In this document: positions 6,229 to 14,104 of the stretch, piece after piece
Layout of the letters: every line of letters starts with the position of its first letter
Position numbering within the stretch: position 1 is the stretch's first letter
Assembly (NCBI GenBank): GCA_012728155.1
Contig: JAAYFR010000339.1
Coordinates: 1 to 23,790 of the forward strand
Direction: 5' to 3'
DNA from: Bacteroidales bacterium
GTDB taxonomy: Bacteria > Bacteroidota > Bacteroidia > Bacteroidales > Dysgonomonadaceae
Length of the DNA stretch: 23,790 nucleotides
Made by a program: the position numbers and the translations under genes
Notes under the pieces: generated by a model
What the model saw: the letters and a program-made list of their open reading frames with translations, nothing else
The model's database searches: none
What the model was told of the DNA's origin: nothing

Positions 6229-7818
6229 ATGTCCAATAATAATATCAAGGTAAGCGAAGTCTCCAAAGTATTGCTGAAGCAACTTGAAGGACTTGATACC
6301 GGCATTCAATTCAATGAGACAGGTACAGTCATCACCGTAAGTGATGGCGTTGTACGTATTTTTGGCTTGCGTAACGCAGAAGCAAATGAGCTGTTGGAAT
6401 TCGATAACGGCATGCGGGCCATCGTAATGAATCTCGAGGAGGACAATGTGGGTGCTATCCTGTTAGGTAACTCCAACGAGATCAAAGAAGGATTTATCGT
6501 AAAGCGTACCGGACGGGTAGCTTCGATCTTTGCAGGGGAGGGGATGCTTGGACGGGTGGTCTCTCCTGGCGGCGAACCACTTGATGGCAAAGGACCATTG
6601 ATTGGAGAACTGGTAGAGATGCCCATGGAACGAAAAGCACCCGGAGTAATTTTCCGACAGCCTGTCAATACTCCGTTACAGACTGGATTAAAGGCCGTTG
6701 ACGCCATGATTCCCATTGGACGTGGACAACGCGAGCTGATTATCGGCGACCGTCAGACAGGAAAGACCAGCATCGCCATCGACACTATCCTCAATCAACG
6801 AAAAAATTTCGAAAACGGTGATCCGGTCTATTGTCTCTATGTGGCGGTAGGGCAAAAAGGCTCATCGGTAGCGTCCATTGTAAAGACACTTTCCGAAGGA
6901 GGAGCTATGGACTACACTGTAGTAGTCTCTACCAGCGGATCCGATCCGGCCGCTATGCGTTACATCGCTCCCTTTGCCGGTGCCGCTATCGGAGAATATT
7001 TCCGCGATACGGGCAGACATGCCTTAGTGGTATATGACGACCTCTCCAAGCAGGCGGTAGCTTACCGAGAAGTATCTTTGATCTTGCGACGTCCCTCTGG
7101 ACGTGAGGCCTATCCGGGTGATATTTTCTACCTTCACTCCCGTCTATTGGAAAGAGCGGCAAATATCATCTCCCAACAAGATGTGGCTGTTTTGATGAAC
7201 GATCTTCCTCCCAGCTTAGAGGGGAAGGTTAAAGGTGGTGGTTCCCTCACCGCCCTGCCTATCATCGAAACACAGGCGGGCGATGTATCTGCCTATATTC
7301 CTACCAACGTTATCTCCATCACCGATGGACAGATCTTTTTGGAAGCCGACCTCTACAACAAAGGGATCCGTCCTGCTATTAACGTAGGGATCTCGGTATC
7401 TCGTGTGGGAGGTAACGCACAAATCAAGGCAATGAAAAAAGTGGCCGGCACGCTGAAGATCGACCAGGCACAATATCAGGAATTGGCTGCCTTCTCCAAA
7501 TTTGGCGGTGATATGGATGCCGTTACCGCAATGACCATCGATAAGGGAGAAAAAAATGAGCAATTACTTGTACAACCAGTACATAGCCCGATGTCCGTAG
7601 AGCAACAGATTGCTATCCTCTATTGTGGTACCCGCGGACTACTTAAAGATATCTCTCTCGAGAAAACAATCATATTCGAAAAAGAATTTCTCAATGTGAT
7701 GGAAACGATGCATCGCCACGATGTGCTTGACCCGTTGAAAGAAGGTGAAATTAATGATGAGATGACCAAAATTATTGAAAAAGTAGCAGTAGAAACTGCG
7801 AAAATTATCAATTCTTGA
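6229..7818 (+). CDS. atpA: ATP synthase F1 subunit alpha
   Basis: This is the non-catalytic nucleotide-binding subunit of the F1 hexamer, 529 residues. The Walker A loop GDRQTGKT is at residues 173-180, LVVYDDLSKQAVAYRE carries the Walker B region, and LRRPSGREAYPGDIFYLHSRLLERAA is the conserved alpha signature. VGGNAQIKAMKKVAGTLKIDQAQ starts the C-terminal helical domain. Length and order are normal for the family, about 16 residues longer than E. coli AtpA. The atpG start follows 4 bp after its stop. Confidence 0.98.
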   Translation: MSNNNIKVSEVSKVLLKQLEGLDTGIQFNETGTVITVSDGVVRIFGLRNAEANELLEFDNGMRAIVMNLEEDNVGAILLGNSNEIKEGFIVKRTGRVASIFAGEGMLGRVVSPGGEPLDGKGPLIGELVEMPMERKAPGVIFRQPVNTPLQTGLKAVDAMIPIGRGQRELIIGDRQTGKTSIAIDTILNQRKNFENGDPVYCLYVAVGQKGSSVASIVKTLSEGGAMDYTVVVSTSGSDPAAMRYIAPFAGAAIGEYFRDTGRHALVVYDDLSKQAVAYREVSLILRRPSGREAYPGDIFYLHSRLLERAANIISQQDVAVLMNDLPPSLEGKVKGGGSLTALPIIETQAGDVSAYIPTNVISITDGQIFLEADLYNKGIRPAINVGISVSRVGGNAQIKAMKKVAGTLKIDQAQYQELAAFSKFGGDMDAVTAMTIDKGEKNEQLLVQPVHSPMSVEQQIAILYCGTRGLLKDISLEKTIIFEKEFLNVMETMHRHDVLDPLKEGEINDEMTKIIEKVAVETAKIINS

Positions 7819-7822
7819 GACG

Positions 7823-8686
7823 ATGGCACAACTGAAAGAGATAAAAAGTCGGATACAATCGGTGAAATCCACACAAAAGATCACATCGTCGATGATGATG
7901 GTCTCTTCTGCACGCTTGGTGAAAGCCCAACGACTTATTCAAAATCTCTATCCTTATGAACAGCATCTCTACCGGATATTACAGCTGCTTTCTGCAGAAG
8001 AGGAGGAAGAAATCAATTCTCCTTTTCTGCAAGCACGCACTGTCAAACGGGTTGCTATCGTAGCTTTTTCCTCTAATACCGGATTAGCCGGCAGATTCAA
8101 TGAGGATATTAGTGATGAGCTGAAAAAAACAGTGGCAAATTATATCTCTCTTGGGAAAGAAAATATAGTTCTCTATCCTATAGGAGGAAAAGTGGCAAAA
8201 GCGATGGGGAAGATAGGAATAAAACCACAGGGAGATTACAGCAATATCAGTGAGAACCCCTCCTATGCTAATGCACAAAAGATTGCCGGAGAATTGATGG
8301 AGATGTACCGAAAAGAGGAGATAGATCGCGTAGAACTTATCTATCACCATTTTCTGACAAAAGGTACACAGGTAATTGTCAACGAACCTTTCCTCCCTAT
8401 CGAACCGGTCATACCGGATGAAAAAAAATATGTAGCAAACTATATCGTGGAACCGGATAGGAAAACTATCCTTACCGATATCATCCCCAAAATATTAAAA
8501 GTGAAATTCTATACCGCTCATATCGACTCGGTCACCTCGGAACATGCTGCCCGTATGACTGCTATGCGGATTGCCACTGATAATGCCGACGATCTCACCG
8601 AAACCCTTACCCTGGAATATAACAAACTACGTCAACAATCCATTACCAACGAGCTTCTCGATCTGATCGGCGGTTCATTTCTATAA
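7823..8686 (+). CDS. atpG: ATP synthase F1 subunit gamma
   Basis: This is the central rotating shaft, 287 residues. The N-terminal helix carries KEIKSRIQSVKSTQKITSSMMMVSSARLVKAQ-type residues, and the C-terminal helix carries MTAMRIATDNADDLTETLTLEYNKLRQ, which are the two coiled-coil strands of the shaft. The domain in between is more variable. It is the last gene of the atp cluster. Its stop codon overlaps the 3' end of engB on the other strand by 6 bp, so there is no space for a terminator of its own between the two genes. Confidence 0.97.
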   Translation: MAQLKEIKSRIQSVKSTQKITSSMMMVSSARLVKAQRLIQNLYPYEQHLYRILQLLSAEEEEEINSPFLQARTVKRVAIVAFSSNTGLAGRFNEDISDELKKTVANYISLGKENIVLYPIGGKVAKAMGKIGIKPQGDYSNISENPSYANAQKIAGELMEMYRKEEIDRVELIYHHFLTKGTQVIVNEPFLPIEPVIPDEKKYVANYIVEPDRKTILTDIIPKILKVKFYTAHIDSVTSEHAARMTAMRIATDNADDLTETLTLEYNKLRQQSITNELLDLIGGSFL

Positions 8687-9277
8687 ACTTTTATTGATGC
8701 TACCAATATAATCGAGTAACTCTTCTCTTCCTCTCCCTTTCTCCGAGGAGGTGACGAAGAGAGGGGGTAACTCTTCCCAACTCTCCCATAATTTTTCTTT
8801 ATATGCATTGATATTCAACTGCAACCGTCCCGATCCCAGTTTGTCGGCTTTGGTAAAGACAATGGAGAATGGTACACCATTCTCACCCAGCCACTCCATA
8901 AATTCCAGATCGATCTTCTGCGCCTCATGTCGCGAATCCACCAGCACGAACAGATTGACCATCGATTCCCGATCCAAGATATAATCCTCGATAATCTTAC
9001 GCAATTTTTCCCGTTCCTCTTTTCCGCGCCGTGCATAGCCATATCCCGGCAAGTCTACCAGATACCATTCGTCATTGATCAGAAAATGGTTGATGAGCAT
9101 GGTCTTTCCCGGAGTAGAGGAAGTCATGGCCAATCCCTTTCTGTTGGTCAACATATTGATCAATGCCGCCTTTCCCACATTCGACCTGCCAATAAACGCA
9201 TACTCCGGTTTTTCGTCCTGAGGGCATTTTTTGTAATCGCTATTACTTATTACAAATTCCGCTTTTTTTATAATCAT
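8681..9277 (-). CDS. engB: Ribosome biogenesis GTPase EngB (YihA/YsxC) with altered P-loop
   Basis: This is a small TrmE-Era type GTPase for late assembly of the large ribosomal subunit, 198 residues. The G motifs are in order: G1 GRSNVGKA at 30-37, the segment TSSTPGKT at 52-59, G3 DLPGYG at 75-80, G4 TKAD at 142-145, and G5 TSS at 176-178. The oddity is in G1. The family has Ser or Thr after the P-loop Lys to hold magnesium (normally GKSS), but here the codons at 9167-9169 and 9164-9166 are GCG and GCA, giving Lys36-Ala37-Ala38. All other motifs are intact. The start overlaps the stop of the symporter gene by ATGA, so translation is probably coupled. Confidence 0.96.
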   Translation of the reverse strand: MIIKKAEFVISNSDYKKCPQDEKPEYAFIGRSNVGKAALINMLTNRKGLAMTSSTPGKTMLINHFLINDEWYLVDLPGYGYARRGKEEREKLRKIIEDYILDRESMVNLFVLVDSRHEAQKIDLEFMEWLGENGVPFSIVFTKADKLGSGRLQLNINAYKEKLWESWEELPPLFVTSSEKGRGREELLDYIGSINKSL

Positions 9278-10755
9278 AGTTTTGATTTATTGAGGTGATG
9301 ATGTGGTGAAGAAATGATATAAAGACCTAATCCGGTGAACAAGCCATTCATCAACAACAGTTCATATCCCACCCGGTAACCAAATAGTTGTTGCATCGCT
9401 ATTTCAATAATAAGACAGAGTACCGGTGCAGCGACTGCCACATAGGGAACCCATCTATCCGTCGGCTTTACTTTACTGTAAAGCCCGAAGAGGTAGAGGC
9501 CCAACAACGGCCCATAAGTATAGGAAGCCAGCTTATAGATAGCGGTGATGATACTGTCTGATCCAATTGTTTCGATCAGCAGGATAATCAACACAAATGC
9601 GGCGCTGACTCCCACATGCACCATTCGTCTGGTACGAATATCCTTCTGTTCCTGCTCTTTGGTCTGAGAGACCGGCTTCATATTCAGGATATCCACACAA
9701 AAGGAAGTAGTGAGTGCCGTCAGAGCCGAATCTGCACTTGAGAAAGCGGCTGCAACAATTCCCACGATAAAAATCCCCAATACCGTCTCTCCAAGATAGT
9801 CACTCGCAATTACCGGAAGGATGTTGTCGGATACCGCAGGCAACACAATACCGTTCTGCCCTGCATAAGCCATCAATAATACTCCCAGAGAAAGAAAAAG
9901 AAAATTGATGGGAACAAATGCGAACCCGTAGGATACCACATTCTTCTGAGCGTCTTTCAATGTACGAATCGTCAGATTTTTCTGCATTTGGTCTTGGTCT
10001 AACCCTGTCATTACGATCGTAATGAACATCCCACTGAAAAATTGTTTGAAGAAATTCTGCGTGCTTGCCCAGTCGTCAAAAACAAAAATGCGGGAATGGG
10101 AACTATGGGTAATTGTCGACACTATCCCGCCAAAATCAAGATTCATCCGCAGAGCTATCTGCCACACGATTAAAACCAAAGCAGTGATAAACAAGATGGT
10201 CTGTAGCCAATCTGTCCAAATGATCGTCTTCACACCACTTTTATGGCTATAAAGCCAGATTATCATGATGATGCCTATCACCGTGATTACGAAAGGCACT
10301 CCCAAAGCATCAAACACCAGTGTTTGCAGAATGAATGCAACCAGATAGAGTCGAGCAGAGGCACCCACAATTTTTGAAATAAGGAAAAACCAAGCTCCCG
10401 TTTTATAGGATTTCGGTCCGTATCGTTGATCCAGATAGCCATAGATGGTGGTCAAGTTCAACCGATAATAAAGCGGCAAGAGGACATAGGCAATCACCAG
10501 ATAACCAAAGAAAAATCCAAATACCATCTGCATATATGTCATATCGAGGTTTCGCACCATTCCCGGCACGGAAACAAATGTCACGCCCGAAATAGATGTG
10601 CCGACCATAGCCACAGCCACCACATACCATTTGGAAGATTTGTTCGCACGGAAAAAGGTGTCGTTGCTCAATCCTTTCCGGCTCGTAAGCCAAGATATCA
10701 GCATCAAGATGCCGAAATAAACAACAATTACGATCAGAATAAATGTAGATTGCAT
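9274..10755 (-). CDS. Sodium:solute symporter (SSS family)
   Basis: This integral membrane carrier has 493 residues and about 13 hydrophobic helices and uses the sodium gradient to import a small solute. It resembles the SSS family throughout: FFRANKSSKWYVVAVAMVG and SGVTFVSVPG near the N-terminus, TIYGYLDQRYG, and FSSADSALTALTTSFCVDIL in helix 8-9, where the paired Ser residues belong to the sodium site. The substrate cannot be told from the sequence; sugar, amino acid and sialic-acid carriers all occur in this family. Its stop overlaps the engB start (ATGA), so the two form one transcription unit with a promoter just upstream of 10755. Confidence 0.92.
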   Translation of the reverse strand: MQSTFILIVIVVYFGILMLISWLTSRKGLSNDTFFRANKSSKWYVVAVAMVGTSISGVTFVSVPGMVRNLDMTYMQMVFGFFFGYLVIAYVLLPLYYRLNLTTIYGYLDQRYGPKSYKTGAWFFLISKIVGASARLYLVAFILQTLVFDALGVPFVITVIGIIMIIWLYSHKSGVKTIIWTDWLQTILFITALVLIVWQIALRMNLDFGGIVSTITHSSHSRIFVFDDWASTQNFFKQFFSGMFITIVMTGLDQDQMQKNLTIRTLKDAQKNVVSYGFAFVPINFLFLSLGVLLMAYAGQNGIVLPAVSDNILPVIASDYLGETVLGIFIVGIVAAAFSSADSALTALTTSFCVDILNMKPVSQTKEQEQKDIRTRRMVHVGVSAAFVLIILLIETIGSDSIITAIYKLASYTYGPLLGLYLFGLYSKVKPTDRWVPYVAVAAPVLCLIIEIAMQQLFGYRVGYELLLMNGLFTGLGLYIISSPHHHLNKSKL

Positions 10756-10778
10756 AATGAATTTGTGGAATTAAGCGA

Positions 10779-10808
10779 CAAATATATAAAAAGAAAGTGA
10801 AATACCAA
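10779..10808 (-). promoter_or_regulatory. Predicted promoter for the symporter-engB unit
   Basis: Read on the minus strand, TTGG (10808-10805) is followed after 18 nt by TATATTTG (10786-10779), the Bacteroidetes -33/-7 form. The leader before the ATG at 10755 would be about 15-20 nt. The rest of the 195-bp gap to the divergent lipid kinase gene is A-rich and shows no clear + strand TAnnTTTG. Confidence 0.65.
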
Positions 10809-10950
10809 GCTTGATTGAGGTTTTCCGAGTGACACACTCTATATTATGGAAATATAAAACAGGTACAGTAAAAGAAGAAAGAAAAAGGATAAAACAAAAA
10901 AGGATCCTAAGTGTTTATAAAGTGCCCCAATGACATAATATTAATCCTAT

Positions 10951-11907
10951 ATGCAAATGGCAAAAGAGAAAATATGCCTCATCATCAATCCTATCTCTGG
11001 TACGGAATCCAAGAAAAACATTCCCGAAGAAGTGGCCGCAGCATTCGATCAACGAGAGTTTGATATCTTTATCCGCATCACCGGTTACCCCAACCATGCC
11101 ACAGAAATAGCACGGGAAGCTGCAAAAGAAAATTACAAGTATGTACTTGTGGCTGGTGGCGACGGAACGGTAAACGAGGTAGCTAAATCGCTGGTGCATA
11201 CCGACACTACATTGGGAATCATTCCATCGGGTTCGGGAAACGGATTGGCCAGGGAGTTAGGCATTCCCCTAGATACCGAAAAAGCCATCAACATCATTCT
11301 TCAGGCTCACACCCGCACCATCGATTACGGTATCGCTAACGGACATATTTTTTTCTGTACCTGCGGTTTCGGCTTCGATGCTTTTATCAGCGACCGGTTT
11401 GCAGAGGGCAAGAAGCGAGGTCCATTGGGTTATGTGCGTAATATCCTCGAAAGTGTGGTCGATTTTCGCTCGGAAGAGTATGAGATCACCTTCGACAAAG
11501 GGACAATCAAAGAACGAGCTTTCATCCTTACCTGTGCCAACGCATCACAATACGGGAACGATGCACATATCGCACCGGGCGCCAGTATGGACGACGGCAT
11601 GATGAATATCTCAATCCTGAAACCTCTAAACGCTATAGAGATACCGCAAACTACCCTCCAACTTTTCACCAATAATATCGATAAAAACAGTAAGATGACT
11701 TCGTTGGTCACCCGCAACCTGCTGATTAAACGTTCTCATGCGGGGGTCATGCACGTGGATGGAGAGCCGGTGAGTACCGGTAATGAAATTAAGGTTGAAA
11801 CCATTCATCGGGGTTTGAGGGTAATTGCACCGAACAACAGTTACCCTGAAAAAAGACGGAGAGAGAGCGAAAATATCTTCAACTCCCTCACCCGCTGGTT
11901 TAATTAG
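10951..11907 (+). CDS. Diacylglycerol kinase-family lipid kinase (YegS/DagK-like)
   Basis: This soluble or membrane-peripheral enzyme has 318 residues and probably phosphorylates a lipid such as diacylglycerol, or a sphingoid base, with ATP. Family signs are INPISGT at 12-18, the nucleotide loop GGDGTVNEVAKSL at 69-81, GIIPSGSGNGLAREL at 89-103, GFGFDAFIS and HIAPGASMDDGMMNI, with HVDGEP near the C-terminus. The substrate is not clear; Bacteroidetes make both glycerolipids and sphingolipids. ATG 10957 (MAKEK) is an alternative start only two codons in. It stands alone, divergent from the symporter and convergent with the carboxyltransferase gene. Confidence 0.93.
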   Translation: MQMAKEKICLIINPISGTESKKNIPEEVAAAFDQREFDIFIRITGYPNHATEIAREAAKENYKYVLVAGGDGTVNEVAKSLVHTDTTLGIIPSGSGNGLARELGIPLDTEKAINIILQAHTRTIDYGIANGHIFFCTCGFGFDAFISDRFAEGKKRGPLGYVRNILESVVDFRSEEYEITFDKGTIKERAFILTCANASQYGNDAHIAPGASMDDGMMNISILKPLNAIEIPQTTLQLFTNNIDKNSKMTSLVTRNLLIKRSHAGVMHVDGEPVSTGNEIKVETIHRGLRVIAPNNSYPEKRRRESENIFNSLTRWFN

Positions 11908-11949
11908 ATAATCAACTTATCTATATGAATTTTAAATAATTGCAACTAA

Positions 11950-11974
11950 GAAGATGTTCAAAAACAGCATCTTC
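11950..11974. terminator. Hairpin between convergent genes, probable bidirectional terminator
   Basis: GAAGATGTT (11950-11958) pairs with AGCATCTTC (11966-11974), 9 bp including one G-U, around a 7-nt A-rich loop. It lies between the stops of the lipid kinase and the carboxyltransferase genes. On the minus strand the loop side and downstream sequence are T-rich. Confidence 0.6.
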
Positions 11975-11976
11975 CA

Positions 11977-13941
11977 TCAGATAATTTCTATTAACGTTAT
12001 CCCTTCCATTACCGTATCTCCAGGGTGGACATAAATACGATGCACAGTTCCTGAAACTTCCGACACAATTTCGTTTTCCATTTTCATCGCCTCAAGGATG
12101 AGGAGATTGTCACCTTTCTCCACTATATCTCCTTCCTTTACAGCAATCTGTAAAATATTACCGGGCATAGGAGAGACTACACAATATCCTTTCGGAGAAT
12201 CTTCACGCTCTTCTTGTACTTGAGAATCAACGGATTCTTTCACTTTTCCGTCTTTATTTTCAGCTGATTGCACCATTGTCTGGCCAGATGATAGATCTGC
12301 TTCCTGATCCGTAGAATAATGTTTATCTTGCATCGCCTTCCACTCTGCTTGTCGCTCTCTTTTCAAATAATTTGCGGCGACAGCGGGAAATAATTCCAGC
12401 AGAAGCTCTTCTTTTTCATCTTTTGCAAGAGAGAGACCTCCATACTCTTCCAGCACAGGATTTTCTTGACGTTTATAAAGCGAAGTGTCATAATTTGTTT
12501 CCTCCCGGGTACCAGTAATTTGCAAACGAAATTCAGGATCTACAGGTACAGGTGTTTTCCCGTACTCCCCTTTTACAAGTGAGACAAACTGGTTAGAAGG
12601 ATTGGCATATTTGGGACGACCATTCTTCAGGTTCAATGCAGAACTTACAGCCTGTACTCCTACGATCTGGCTGGTAGGTGTTACCAGAGGTGGCAAGCCC
12701 GCATCAAGACGGACACTGGGGATCAACTTCATCGCTTCAGGAAGGATTTCAAGCGAATTAACCTGTTTTAATTGGGCGACCATGTTGGTATACATTCCAC
12801 CGGGAATCTCTGCCTCTTTGACACGTTCGTCCGGTTTTGGAAAATTGAAATAGGTTTCAATAGCGTGACAAGCATCCAATAATGCCATTTCATCGTTACG
12901 TTTAGCCGCTTCAATCGCTATATCGAATTTCTTATCAATCTCCGGAGGAAGAACATCGGTTAAGGGATTAAATGGTTTTGGAAACTGCTTTACAGCATCA
13001 TATGCCTCTAATTCCTTCCGGATTTCAAATAAATTCTCATTGATCTTCGCCACAGCCTCCATATTCACATCCAACTCAATTCCCAGTTTCTTACAAAATA
13101 AATAGATCAGCTCAATGGCAGGTGCCGCCGGACCACCCGCAAAATTCCAGATGACAGTATCCACGATATCTGCACCGTAGATGATAGCTGTGAGTACGGC
13201 TCCCAAGCCAAATCCAGGTGTACAGTGGGTATGAAAATCAATAGGTACCTTCAACTCTTCTTTGAACATAGGAATCAACTTGGCTACCCTTGAGGGAGGT
13301 ATCAGCCCGCTCATATCCTTTATGGTTATCATATCGGCGCCTAAGGCTAACATCTCTTTTGCTTTGTTTATAAAGTAATCATCGGTAAAAATAAGCTTTT
13401 GAGCTGACCCTGCAATTTCCCTTTTCTTGGGGAAAAATCCAAAAAAACCTCTTTTTTTGCTCTCTGCTGAAGGTGCTTCATCATATTTCGGATCAATAGT
13501 GTAACAAACTGCGCAATCAGCCATTCCACCATATTTCTTAATGGATGTGACACTCGATTTGATATTATCCACATCATTCAAAGCATCAAATATTCGCATG
13601 ATACCCAATCCCGATGCAACAGCATTTTTAAAAAAACCATCGATAATCTCATCGGGATAAGGTGCGTATCCATAGAGGTTCCTTCCGCGGGAAAGTGCAG
13701 TCAACTTAGACACACCCCCCACAACATGATGAATCTTCTCTAACCTGTCCCAAGGATTTTCATTCAAAAAACGCATTACCGAATCGGGAACTGCACCTCC
13801 CCATACTTCCATTGCATAAAAATTGGCATCCTTGTAATAAGCCAATACCCTATCGACTTGCGATTGAGTCATTCGAGTGGCAAAAGCCGACTGTTGACCA
13901 TCACGTAAAGTGAGATCTCTGATTAAAAGTTTTCGTGTCAT
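11977..13941 (-). CDS. oadA: Biotin-dependent carboxyltransferase, OadA/PycB type
   Basis: This is a carboxyltransferase with its own biotin domain, 654 residues. It moves CO2 between oxaloacetate and biotin, either as oxaloacetate decarboxylase alpha or as subunit B of a two-part pyruvate carboxylase. The HMGL-like barrel starts with LLIRDLTLRDGQQS (Asp14), and metal ligands are Lys208 in TIKDM and His237/His239 in DFHTHC. The conserved PYC-OADA domain follows, then a charged linker (about 530-580), and the biotinyl domain with Lys620 in EAMKMEN. About 25-30 residues (around 152-182, KKRGFFGFFPKKRE) are inserted in the barrel relative to classic OadA. ATG 13941 is used instead of an upstream TTG next to the promoter. 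No beta/gamma membrane subunits or biotin carboxylase are in the window, so which complex it serves is open. Confidence 0.92.
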   Translation of the reverse strand: MTRKLLIRDLTLRDGQQSAFATRMTQSQVDRVLAYYKDANFYAMEVWGGAVPDSVMRFLNENPWDRLEKIHHVVGGVSKLTALSRGRNLYGYAPYPDEIIDGFFKNAVASGLGIMRIFDALNDVDNIKSSVTSIKKYGGMADCAVCYTIDPKYDEAPSAESKKRGFFGFFPKKREIAGSAQKLIFTDDYFINKAKEMLALGADMITIKDMSGLIPPSRVAKLIPMFKEELKVPIDFHTHCTPGFGLGAVLTAIIYGADIVDTVIWNFAGGPAAPAIELIYLFCKKLGIELDVNMEAVAKINENLFEIRKELEAYDAVKQFPKPFNPLTDVLPPEIDKKFDIAIEAAKRNDEMALLDACHAIETYFNFPKPDERVKEAEIPGGMYTNMVAQLKQVNSLEILPEAMKLIPSVRLDAGLPPLVTPTSQIVGVQAVSSALNLKNGRPKYANPSNQFVSLVKGEYGKTPVPVDPEFRLQITGTREETNYDTSLYKRQENPVLEEYGGLSLAKDEKEELLLELFPAVAANYLKRERQAEWKAMQDKHYSTDQEADLSSGQTMVQSAENKDGKVKESVDSQVQEEREDSPKGYCVVSPMPGNILQIAVKEGDIVEKGDNLLILEAMKMENEIVSEVSGTVHRIYVHPGDTVMEGITLIEII

Positions 13942-13977
13942 ACTAGCGATTTTTTCAACTAATTGGGTTATCCGCCA

Positions 13978-14008
13978 CAAATGTAAAGTAATAATAATTC
14001 ATTTACAA
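13978..14008 (-). promoter_or_regulatory. Predicted promoter for the carboxyltransferase gene
   Basis: On the minus strand, TTG (14008-14006) and TACATTTG (13985-13978) are 20 nt apart. Transcription should start about 30 nt before the ATG at 13941. An inverted repeat at 14014-14035 touches the upstream edge of the -33 element. Confidence 0.65.
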
Positions 14009-14013
14009 CTTTA

Positions 14014-14035
14014 ATTATGGAAAAATTTCCATAAT
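14014..14035. promoter_or_regulatory. Perfect 10-bp inverted repeat between divergent promoters
   Basis: ATTATGGAAA, a 2-nt spacer AA, then TTTCCATAAT form a perfect dyad of 22 bp. It sits 5 bp upstream of the -33 element of the carboxyltransferase promoter and about 43 bp before the -7 element of the tricorn gene. Its size and position suit a dimeric regulator. A single copy of the same 10-mer is at 10843-10852 near the symporter promoter. No regulator gene is next to it. Confidence 0.6.
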
Positions 14036-14078
14036 CCAATTAAATGACTGAAAATAAGAATTTCCTACAAAAAAACAG

Positions 14079-14086
14079 TACATTTG
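14079..14086 (+). promoter_or_regulatory. Predicted -7 promoter element of the tricorn-like gene
   Basis: TACATTTG matches TAnnTTTG and would give a very short leader (about 10-15 nt) before ATG 14105. No good -33 TTTG or TTGG is present, which would fit a promoter that needs an activator. Confidence 0.5.
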
Positions 14087-14104
14087 TTCATCAAAAGACG
14101 AGAT

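Noticed and set aside
8751..9298. Long + strand open frames opposite engB
   Set aside because: They have no family likeness and follow the codon pattern of engB on the other strand. The same holds for the antisense frames over atpA, atpF, purA, the tricorn-like gene and the GHL10-like gene.
10860..10910. Purine-rich stretch in the symporter/lipid kinase gap as a possible small RNA or replication element
   Set aside because: It is only a low-complexity A/G run without a hairpin, iteron or promoter that I can support.
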